A stretch of DNA of 64,000 bases from Hexactinellida sp. DTS-2022 (lineage: Eukaryota; Porifera; Hexactinellida). The stretch spans positions 15,552,501 through 15,616,500 of the forward strand of contig JAPNXP010000001.1 in assembly GCA_028753945.1 (NCBI GenBank). The letters are read 5' to 3'. The position numbers and the translations under genes are program-made. The notes beneath the pieces were generated by a model that searched no databases, was not told the DNA's origin, and saw nothing but the letters and a program-made list of their open reading frames with translations. This document shows positions 22,551 through 31,863 of the stretch, piece by piece (position 1 is the stretch's first letter; the number at the start of each line of letters is the position of its first letter).

Positions 22551-22796
22551 CCGTATTTCCTCGAATAAGAGCCGGGGACTTGAATAAGCGCCGTGTCAAA
22601 AAAATGGCATTGGTATTAAAAATTAAAACACTATACTTGATAACTAAGTGTAATTCCATTGATTTGGGATTTATACTGTGGGAAAAAACTATTAGAACAG
22701 ATCTGAATAATATATTTAGGATTTTTCAAAAAAAATCAGGATAAATTGAGCCCACAAAAACAATAAGCGCCGGGGCACTTATTCGAAGCAATGCGG
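22551..22796. mobile_element. 246 bp MITE with TA duplication (CCGTATT family)
   Basis: Left end CCGTATTTCCTCGAATAAGA; right end on the complementary strand CCGCATTGCTTCGAATAAGT. It is flanked by TA (22549-22550, 22797-22798). Same family and nearly the same length as 2097-2345. It ends 24 bases before the putative splice acceptor of the NLR gene, so it lies within that gene's upstream intron or promoter. Confidence 0.85.
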
Positions 22797-22829
22797 TAGT
22801 TTAATTTATGCTTCTTTTTACAGAACGAA

Positions 22830-25800
22830 ATGGCAAAAGCACGCATTCAAGAAATGAAATCTATGAATGAGTTGGCAAAATCGTTGACACATGAAAATAT
22901 ACGCACTATACAAGAAATACTGGGTGTACCGTCAGCAATAATCGAACAAACTGGAACGAAACCGATCGATTTCCTAAATTCACTAAAATTCAAATTCACT
23001 GCTTTTGAATCGCATAAATTTATCGATGCATTACAAACCATAGAAAGACCCGACCTAATTCCGCTAACAAACAATATAAGTTGGGACAAAATTAGCGATG
23101 CCCATCGAAGCGCAAACACGGAAGATCCACAATCAGCGAAATCATTGGTGAATTTGCTAAGAAGTGAGGTTGAATCTACTCAGTGGAAAATTATAGTGAG
23201 CACTGGACTGGGTAAAGATGTTTCGACAGAAATAGAATTCGATACAGCGTTCCAACTGTGCATTGAAGGAGGGTTAATTAGCACAAATATGGAAGAGTTA
23301 TGCGAAATGATGGAAGCAGTAGATCGTAAAGATCTAGCGACTAAAATTAAAACATATTCAACAATTTTCAAGAATATGAATGAAACCGAATTTCAAAGCA
23401 AAATGATGGAGGAATCACAATCCAATGAAATTGAGGATCAAGAAGACTGGGTAAAGAGATTGAGAGAGTATACCATCCAGCAAAATGTAAATGTGTACAT
23501 ACACTTTGACGATGAAGATAGCACCACATTAGAATCCGTCTATACACCACTAACCATTGTGGAAGAGGAAATAATGAGAGTTAAGGAAAATGAAGAGACC
23601 AGCTTAAACGAAATAGCATTCCTAAGGTCCATGAACCAAAAAGAAAAGGAATTGAAAGTGGTTAACTTCATTGCCATTATTTCCCAGCATGACCCGACTA
23701 ATCCCAAAGTATTCTGCCTAATAGGGAATCCAGGCTGTGGAAAAACTTTCCTGTGCAAATACCTAGCACTCCAGTATGGAAATGGCACACACACTAATTT
23801 CAGTTACGTCATATCGACACAGTGTCGCAGTGAGGAGTGGCATAGCATGGAGAAAACGAGACAAGACGCCGAGAAGGAAATTGATGAAGAATTCATCCAA
23901 AAATGGTTTTCATATACAATGCCAATGGGCATTAAATGGTCCAAATCCCTAGCGAAACATCTGACAAAGACAGGAGGAGAAGGTCTCCTACTAATCATTG
24001 ACGGGGTGGACGAATTCATCAAGGATGTGCCATTCAAAACGACACTGTTGTACTTCCTGCTGCAGAAACGTGTGCTTAACCGCGCAACCCTACTTGTGAC
24101 CAGCAGGCCCGGTGCATGGAATGACATCAGAGAGGAACACGGTCAGGCCTTGAGCGTGGACTCCAGCTTCCAGGTGCTGGGGTTCTCTCCCCCAGACAGA
24201 GACAGCTACTTTGAGAAGAGGATTAGCACGGTTGATAAACTGAGAGACACAAAGGAGCTGTTCTTCCGACACGATGAAATCAATCAGTTGTCACTGGTGC
24301 CTGTTAACGCTAGTCTCTTCTCGTCGCTATTCAACACCACCAACAACATTCTATCTCAGACACTGACACATCTCTACTCCGCACTGATTGTGTACATAAT
24401 AAGGCGGCAATTGCATCGCATGGGACTGAAGCGATTAACGCGGGTAGAGCGCATGGCACAATTCCATCCATCCATCCTAGCCTGCATAGACTGCATAGGA
24501 AAGGAAGCCTACGAAGGCATATTCCACAGGGAGCTCAGCTGCAGAGAAGAGGATGTGTCGATTCGCATAGACTCCCGAGACTACAAGACTGAGCGACTAG
24601 GCATTATGCAGGTACAAGTGAAGGTTCTAAAGCTAGGCCAGAAAGTTAATGTTTGGACCTTTGCTCACTTGACACTGCAAGAATACATTGCTGCAGTGCA
24701 TCTTAGCAATAAGACATGGACAGTGGAATGCATAATAGTTCGATTCATTGTGAGTAGTGAGGAGGTGTTCGCAATGTATAGGATGGTAGTGAGGTTCCTA
24801 TGCGGTCTGCTATCGGATAGAGCTGCCTGTCTCATGCCCATTATCTGTGGGAATATTATACCCGATACAATGCCACTAATCGGTATACCTATGGTACATC
24901 AACTCAGATACTTTGATAATATAATTTATGTCTCTGACTGGAATCAATTTACTCAGGTCTATCTACACATTTGCACACTGATAGTAGAAACTAACTCTCG
25001 CTTAATGAAAGAGTATTTTGAATATTTTATAACTCTGTTGCCAGAACATGTGCACTTCTTTTTCTATAAATCTATAGCACCAAATGAATTCCATTGTTTT
25101 CTGCTGTCACTGAATTACTACCGTCAAATAGAAATCCTATATATAGCGACATCACTAATTACTCCTAATGAGTTCAGTCTACTACTGCGTCAGCTCTCCT
25201 CCTGCAGCCTACACTACCTAGCCATTACATTCCATGGAACAGATACATATACAATCCAATCGTATACGAGCCTCCTATTCTCTGCTGATACACCAATTAA
25301 ATATAAGATCAGTATTAGCCTAAATAAGTGCGATCTAACAGAGAGTCTGCATTCAAATCCTCTCTTCCTAACAACAAGCAATACATTGATTGGAAGCATT
25401 AGGTTAAATCAATCCGCAATATCCAATGAAATGCTGACACATTTGACCCATCAGTTTGCTAGCATTGAGAATATATTGTATGGACCCAAATCAGATGATT
25501 CTGATTGGTCTATTCTGCTGCCACTGATGTCCAACAACAGAGCTATTAAGGGGCTGTGCATATTGGATCCTAAATCATATCTTCCAGATACAACAGACAT
25601 ACTATCAGGCCTCTCCTCCCTGGAAGAGTTTCACTGGTACAATAAAGATCCCAACGCTGTCCTACCTAACCTACAGACCAACAACAGTCTCAGTTCTCTA
25701 TCGCTAATGGCAGATTATGAGCCTCCTCTTAGGGAGAATTACCAAGACCTTCTCATAAATCTTATTGCTAATAATAACACTTCATTGAGGGAAATACGCT

Positions 25801-26243
25801 TATTTTATTTACCATCAATCGGTTTGAACTGCTGTACCAGCATCTTATCCGCAATTCAATCTTGTTGTAATCTGGTATCCCTAGCGCTATATGATACACC
25901 ATTCACCTCAGATGATATCAGCTGCTGGGACACTGCTATCCCCTATCTTCAGTCTCTTGTGGATTTGAGTCTCATTGGTATCCCCTTGCAGGACACAGGA
26001 CTAATGGAACTGTGTAAGAGTCTGTACAAACACCCAGCTATTCGTAGCTTATGGATCGACGATTGCGAATTAACTTCCGACTCGTGTGAGCCTATTTTCA
26101 TGCTTATTCACACACTGCCGTATCTACGCCTACTTAAGCTATACAAGCCTGAGCTCTCTCTCCCCGATCCCAGCCCGCTACAGCTACTCCAGCAAACAGC
26201 AGAGCTATTCTCTGTTGAAGTGAAACTGTTTGAAGATACCTAA
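22830..26243 (+). CDS. NLR-type receptor: death-fold modules, NACHT, LRR
   Basis: Cytosolic pattern-recognition/apoptosis-type STAND ATPase of 1137 residues in one exon. Residues 1-80 and 105-180 each look like a death-effector-type helical bundle ending in an RxDL-like motif (ERPDL at 72-76, DRKDL at 165-169). NACHT: P-loop GNPGCGKT at 299-306, Walker B IIDGVDEF with D391, D394 and E395, and sensor TSRP at 424-427. After a helical region, residues of about 900-1110 form ribonuclease-inhibitor-like leucine-rich repeats (L-x2-L-x-L with a TSDSC motif in the last). A TTTTTACAG acceptor-like site ends at 22822, eight bases before ATG 22830, implying an upstream non-coding or short coding exon. 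Invertebrate NLRs are often present in large families. The ligand cannot be inferred. Confidence 0.9.
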   Translation: MAKARIQEMKSMNELAKSLTHENIRTIQEILGVPSAIIEQTGTKPIDFLNSLKFKFTAFESHKFIDALQTIERPDLIPLTNNISWDKISDAHRSANTEDPQSAKSLVNLLRSEVESTQWKIIVSTGLGKDVSTEIEFDTAFQLCIEGGLISTNMEELCEMMEAVDRKDLATKIKTYSTIFKNMNETEFQSKMMEESQSNEIEDQEDWVKRLREYTIQQNVNVYIHFDDEDSTTLESVYTPLTIVEEEIMRVKENEETSLNEIAFLRSMNQKEKELKVVNFIAIISQHDPTNPKVFCLIGNPGCGKTFLCKYLALQYGNGTHTNFSYVISTQCRSEEWHSMEKTRQDAEKEIDEEFIQKWFSYTMPMGIKWSKSLAKHLTKTGGEGLLLIIDGVDEFIKDVPFKTTLLYFLLQKRVLNRATLLVTSRPGAWNDIREEHGQALSVDSSFQVLGFSPPDRDSYFEKRISTVDKLRDTKELFFRHDEINQLSLVPVNASLFSSLFNTTNNILSQTLTHLYSALIVYIIRRQLHRMGLKRLTRVERMAQFHPSILACIDCIGKEAYEGIFHRELSCREEDVSIRIDSRDYKTERLGIMQVQVKVLKLGQKVNVWTFAHLTLQEYIAAVHLSNKTWTVECIIVRFIVSSEEVFAMYRMVVRFLCGLLSDRAACLMPIICGNIIPDTMPLIGIPMVHQLRYFDNIIYVSDWNQFTQVYLHICTLIVETNSRLMKEYFEYFITLLPEHVHFFFYKSIAPNEFHCFLLSLNYYRQIEILYIATSLITPNEFSLLLRQLSSCSLHYLAITFHGTDTYTIQSYTSLLFSADTPIKYKISISLNKCDLTESLHSNPLFLTTSNTLIGSIRLNQSAISNEMLTHLTHQFASIENILYGPKSDDSDWSILLPLMSNNRAIKGLCILDPKSYLPDTTDILSGLSSLEEFHWYNKDPNAVLPNLQTNNSLSSLSLMADYEPPLRENYQDLLINLIANNNTSLREIRLFYLPSIGLNCCTSILSAIQSCCNLVSLALYDTPFTSDDISCWDTAIPYLQSLVDLSLIGIPLQDTGLMELCKSLYKHPAIRSLWIDDCELTSDSCEPIFMLIHTLPYLRLLKLYKPELSLPDPSPLQLLQQTAELFSVEVKLFEDT

Positions 26244-26395
26244 TGTTGTGAGTACCACATCCTCCCAATCTAGTTATCCAGTTCCGATTGTGTTTTGACT
26301 TTTGTGTATACAAACTCTATAGATATAGAAATTTTTTATATATCTGTTTATTTCTGTTTAATTAATTAATTACATCACAGTGTAATTCAATTATC

Positions 26396-26851
26396 GGCTT
26401 ACTTATATGGCGGCCGCCTACAATGTCGGCTAGCCGACATATAAGCAAATCTCGCCGACAAATAATGATTTGGCCGACATATAAGCAAATCTCGCCGACA
26501 AATAATGATTTGGCCGACATATAAGCAAATTTCGCCGACAAATAATGATTTGGCCGACATATAAGCAAAATCTCGCCGACATATAAGGAATTCATCTAAA
26601 ATTGAACGAATTAGAGGAAAAGTCCCTGCAAGATTCAAAATAAATAATCTAATATGGAGGGAAAAACCTAGCTACTACTAAGAAGCGACAATGAATTGGG
26701 AGCGAACCAAAAGCCTGAACTTTTAAAGTGAGTATTATGGAGTATTAGAGGAAAGGTCCTGAATCAACTCGGCCAAATCATTATTTGTCGGCGACATTTG
26801 ATTATATGTCGGCTAGCCGACATTGTAGGCGGCCTACAAATAAGTTATTTC
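26396..26851. mobile_element. 456 bp TIR element with 38-40 bp internal direct repeats
   Basis: Long inverted ends contain GGCGGCCGCCTACAATGTCG and its complement. The flanking TTCAATTATC is duplicated (26386-26395, 26852-26861). The left half holds about four direct repeats of a GCCGACATATAAGC...ACAAATAATGATTTG unit. A 9-10 bp duplication with subterminal repeats suggests a MULE/foldback type. No transposase. Confidence 0.85.
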
Positions 26852-27372
26852 TTCAATTATCACATAGAAAAGGGGCATATAGGAATTTGATTATACTAAT
26901 ATTATCTCTAAATTGTGAAATCCAATTATTATTCATATTTTCGTCACATAATTATAGTGTGCATTCGCATGTTAAAATTACACTCTTATTAATCCACTTA
27001 TTTATATGATCTAACAATTTTACAAGGCAAGAAGTATTTAAACTCAACACCGCATTTTTACTCAATTATTCTTTAAGAGCGCTAATTATCTTTTCTATGT
27101 TAGGTATTCTATTCGCACAAAGTTACAGATATTATATTAGTGAAAGTATTTATTGAAAAAAGGAAAAAAGGAAAAAAGAGTTTATTTGTAGCCCTTAGGC
27201 TAAATTGCCCATACAGAAATAGTATTAAGAAAAAATAGGAGAAATATGAGATAATAGTAAAATGGCGGCTGATATGTTAGCCATGCTTCTGGTCCCCTGG
27301 AGGGTTGTCGCTGATCTTGAAAAGAGTCAACTAGCTATCTGACCAGGTAGTTTTTTAACCAGATAGCACCTG

Positions 27373-27804
27373 TTAGACAGAAGCCCCGACGAAGAGGACA
27401 GGTAGCAGATGGTGTAATCTTTGTGATGCGGAATTGATGGAGGTGAAAAATTTCTTAGACAAATTCTCCCTCCGAACAGTAGTCTTATCTAGGTGATGTT
27501 TCGAACATGCCGCATCATAACCCAACTCGGGTTCTATTATTTTCATGGCCCTCCTCTGGATCGATTCGATTCTGGAGGAGTTAGCTACAGTCAGCGATGT
27601 ATGCCATACAGGGCAAGCATACTCAAGCACTGACCTGATTACAGACTCATAGAACGCGAGCAAGTCCACACTGTCAAGCCCAGCCCTGCGCAGCTGTTTA
27701 AGATGGTATAATCGCTTGGAAGCTTTGGAACAGATATAGGTGGTATTTTCATTCCAAGTGATTTTGTCGGTAACAATTATGCCTAGGAGCTTAAAACTCT
27801 TCAC
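27373..27804 (-). pseudogene. C-terminal end of the LINE reverse transcriptase, displaced frame
   Basis: It contains the KSFKLLGIIVTD start, then SVIRSVLEYACPVWH and RIESIQRRAMKII motifs. These are the usual C-terminal 'thumb/connection' of CR1/Jockey-type ORF2. It belongs to the upstream ORF and is separated from it by the frameshift near 27885. In its own frame it can be read back to about that point. Confidence 0.88.
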
Positions 27805-27845
27805 CCGCTCAATTTCAATCCTTTCGATACAAATGGGCGAGATAT

Positions 27846-30137
27846 CTATTGGCTGCTTATGGAACGAAATAACCTGTCCTTAGTTTTGTCCACGTTAGGT
27901 ATCATTTTGTTGGTAGTGGACCACGAGACCGCTTGATTCACATGAGTTTGCATAGAGCCTGAGCTCCCCTTCTGGACTTTTACTGTGAAGGTGGTATCAT
28001 CCATGTATTTATGCATAATACATGGGGGGTGCAGATCGTCGATTAGTACAATGAAGAGGAGGGGCCCCAGCCACGAACCTTGGCATACAGATCCCTTCAA
28101 AATAACCCAATCGGACAACTCCTGACCAAGTCTGACCCTTTGGGATCTATCGGATAGGAAGGCGCATAACCATCGAATGATAAAATTGGGGAGGTTATAA
28201 CTTTTGCATTTGGTGACTAACACTGTATGATCTACGTGATCGAAAGCTTTACGATAGTCCAAAAGGACCACGTGAGAAGCTTTCCTTTCCTCTGCCGTAA
28301 GGAGCCAGGTGTGGACCATATCAACCAATGCATGGGTAGTAGATAGACCTATAAGTCCGCCATATTGATTCACATCTAACCTATCGACAATATAATCAAG
28401 CATCCATCCTCCTATAATCTTTTCTAATTGTTTCGACAAGACGGCAGTCAATGAAATCGATCTCAAATCCTTACTGATTATGCGAGGAGGGTTAACCTTT
28501 GGGATGGGAATAACGATAGCAGATCTCCAAATGGCGGGTAGGTAACCCTCTCTGATGGATGCATTAAATATCGTGCTAATTGGGTGCGCTAGGATAAGAG
28601 CATGATCGCGAAGTATCCAACTAGGAATATTATCCGGGCCTATGGCTTTGTTTACATTTATCTTAGAAAGCAATTTAAATACGGTCTCAGAATCGATTAT
28701 ATAGTGCACAGGGAGTGGGCAATCAAGCGGAACCATACCCGCGTCCAAGGGCACCAGGTATCTAGAGACCGACTCAAAAAATGAATTTACCTTTCCCGCG
28801 AGAATACCGAGATCACCACTACACAGTGAATTTGCCATTGCATGCAAGTTGGAGGAAGCTTTGCCTAGGCCGGTGAGGGCTTTGGTATGCTTCCACCAAC
28901 GGCGAGGATCACAGTTGCGCAGAGAACTGAGCTGCTCCAGATAGTAAGAAGAACGGATAGATTCAGCAGTTCTGATCACTTTGTTGCGGAGCCTACGATA
29001 TAATATAAAGTTACCAGAAAGGAAAGCCCGCTGCCCGCGACGAATAAGTTGGCGGAAATAGTCAGTAACCCAGGGTTTATCTGATGTATGGCGCCTGACA
29101 TATCTGTTCGGGAGATGTAAGTCGATTAAACAAGTCATTGAGTTTTGGAAAAATTCAAATTTTTGTCCACAAGATGGTTGCAGGTACAATGGTGTCCAAT
29201 CAAAACTAGCTAAGGCAGTGGAAAAATTTTCTTTCGCTTTTGGGCTACTGAGACGGGTGTTTATGTTGATTGTTTTACCTGCGTTATACTTAAATGACTT
29301 GGCTGGCTCATAAACGACGACATTGTGATCAGAAAAGCTTGATGGAGGTAGAACTTTTGGAGGATCGTACAGGCTATGTATGTTCGTGAAAATTTTATCT
29401 AAGATCGCAGAGCGCCGAGTTGCCAATCGAACAACCTGTTTCAACGGAAAGCTCCTCAGTTGGGTGTCGTTGAGATTGTTAAAATCACCGAGGAGCATTA
29501 CACCAGTGTATGGATGTGTTTTCATGATCTCGTCGATAGAGGAAATAATGTGGTTGGTGCAAATAAGTTCACAAGCGCCTGGTGGGTGATACACAACGCC
29601 GACCAAAATGTGAGAAAAATTGCGTGGCATGCACTTATCTCTCACCAGTAGCCATAATGACTCCACGTCGTCGCATTCAAGAATAGATAAACGGTGGTAT
29701 GGAATGCTATTACGGATGTAAGTAAGGACGCCCCCTCCTCTCCTATCAACTCTGTCCCTCCTCTCACAAGTGTACCCATTAATGTCAGTAACACAGTGAG
29801 GGACTTCGTCAGAGAGCCAGGTTTCCGTCACACAGGCTATATCAACTTCATTATCATCAATTAAATTCGTCATTTCATCAATTTTATGCACTATACTTCT
29901 AGTATTAGAATTGAGGAGAGTGGGAAGGCGCCATTTTAGAGTAGGAATAGGCGTAAGGTTATTGTAAGGGAATGAATAATCATCAGCAAAACAGGTTTTC
30001 AACTTGCGGTTTAGAGGGTCTGTTACCCGGGTGGGGATCAGTCTCTGTTTCCGGCTACCTGCTCTTCCCCGTCTATAGGGCTGACGGAACCTGCACCACC
30101 CACTAGGATAAGTGTAGTGCGATACAAGGTTGATCAA
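27846..30137 (-). pseudogene. LINE ORF2: endonuclease + reverse transcriptase, frameshifted
   Basis: 763 residues. The endonuclease part has NTRS near 78-81, TETW at 104-107, LLGDFN and SFSDHN motifs. The reverse transcriptase part has motif A LDYRKAFDHVDH (from about 626), motif B QGSWLGPLLF and the catalytic YMDD at about 711-714. After NVDKTKD the frame shifts by one base near 27885 and reads out to a stop. The expected continuation is in another frame (27373-27804). The start may lie further upstream. The element copies RNA into DNA at a nick. This copy should be inactive. Confidence 0.92.
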
Positions 30138-30747
30138 AGTAGGAGAGAAAAGTAAGAAGGATCAAACATCTCAGGGAATACATCAATAGAGGGAAAGAAA
30201 ATAAAACAAAAAATAGACGTGGGTGGCAGCCTGTTAGGCGAAGGAGAACAAAAACATAAAAAAATCTAAGTATCTGTAAGTTTTTTTATTGAAAGTTTGT
30301 AAAAGTAGTGTAAAGATTATACTAATATTATCTCTAATTCCCCTGTTATGTTCACCCTCCGGACGATAGTGTCCGAATATGGGAGGTTTGAGTGTACATT
30401 TTTAAGGCTGAACGAATATTCGAAATGTAACAAATGAACCTTTCTAAACGAACGAATATTCGAATATTCGTTCGTTTGGATGACTAAGAATTAAATCAAT
30501 TTCAAGACATAAAATATTTCAAGACATAAAATACATTGGAAAATAGGTTTTTAAATTTTTATTAATGTTACAATGGATTAATAATAGTTACATAGTGTAT
30601 TAGACACAAGTTAACTAATTATCAGCTAGTTTAGGTAGGAAATTCTATTTACGATCTCTCCAAGCTAAACAAAAGTCATGTTGTTGTCCAAAAGTAGTAA
30701 ACGAATATCCGTTTCAATATAATATAATTTCAATTCTGGGAGAACAT

Positions 30748-31730
30748 ATGCAAGGGACGTTTTTTCAAACACAGAATTTTCTCACTGAAGCATGCATTAG
30801 AAAAAGAAAAGGGACTAACAAAACACGACAGTTCTGCGGACCATATGATTGCCATGGCCAGATGGAATATATAAAGTCAAACAAATCAATGTCACTCGAG
30901 AATATTCTAAAACCCGAGAGAAGTTCTGTCGTAAAGGAGAATAGAGAGTATCTAAAAATGCTGATAGAGTTTAATCGGTTCTTTTGTCTCGAGTTACCAT
31001 ATCGAGGTCATGATGAAACATATGACTCAATGAATACAGGAAACTGGAAAGAGTTTATTAATAAAATGCAGCTATATATGAACTCCACTTTTAAATATTT
31101 ATTTGAAAAAAGTAAAAGTACAATATTCGTCTTATGATTATATTTCCAAAACAAAGTGTATTGAGTTTATTAAAGCCCTTGCTGATGAGAAAAAGTGGAT
31201 AGTGAAAGTGAGTTGGAGGTAGCTGGTACATATTCTATATTAATCGATGAATGTAAAGATAATGCCGGTCATGAAGAAGTAGCCTTATACTTTCGCTACG
31301 TGAACCAAGATACATAGAAGAAAAATTTTAGGAAATGGTAAGACTAAAGGACACTGATGATGATTCAATCTTTCAGATGGGAGTTCTTAATACTCTTGAA
31401 AATATAGGTCTCACTTCTTCTTTAATTGCCTTGGGAGCAGATGGGGCATCGGTAATGAGCGGCTGTAATGAAGGCGTTTACAGTAAATTGAAAAGAACAT
31501 TCCCATGGTTAATTTACATTCAATGTACTGCACATCGGCTCAATTTAATGGTTCTTACTTACCTAAAAAGTATCAGCGTGGCAAAAGGATTGTTTGACTT
31601 GTATCAGTCACTTCACAACGTGTTTAATGTTGCCAAAAATAGGGAATTTTTCGAAGAAACACAAAAAGAGTATTATCTTAATCATGACCTACTTAATATA
31701 CGGCTAAATATGTCACCGAGAGGGCCATGA
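30748..31730 (+). pseudogene. DUF4371/hAT-like transposase, N-terminal and central remnant
   Basis: 30748-31137 encodes a DUF4371-type segment (VVKENREYLKMLIEF, then LPYRGHDE). 31140-31330 is disrupted by stops. 31335-31730 resumes with GADGASVMSG and CTAHRLNLMVL, the conserved catalytic-core motifs of this transposase group. At least two frame disruptions make it non-functional. 31731-31863 matches 58683-58818 on the opposite strand. Confidence 0.85.
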
Positions 31731-31863
31731 AACGAGAAGGCCAGTTTCCAATTTTCATTCTAAGCTAAACTATGCCTCCTATTGTTATTATTTGCATTGT
31801 GTATGGGGTAATCAACCATTGCGAGTCCAATGGAACCACTTTTGAGAATCTGAGATTTGTGGT

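Larger units (their letters stand above)
27150..30314 (-). mobile_element. Non-LTR retrotransposon (LINE, CR1/Jockey group)
   Basis: Minus-strand LINE with apurinic endonuclease and reverse transcriptase. A purine-rich (GGAAAAAA)n tract at 27153-27177 may be its 3' tail region. A 23 bp direct repeat, GATTATACTAATATTATCTC plus TAA, stands at 26889-26911 and 30315-30337, outside the body on both sides. It may be the target duplication, in which case the 3' end is nearer 26912. Confidence 0.85.

Noticed and set aside
26430-26600. Regularly spaced direct repeats suggestive of a CRISPR array
   Set aside because: The units are contiguous without unique spacers, lie between inverted repeats with a target duplication, and the genome is eukaryotic.
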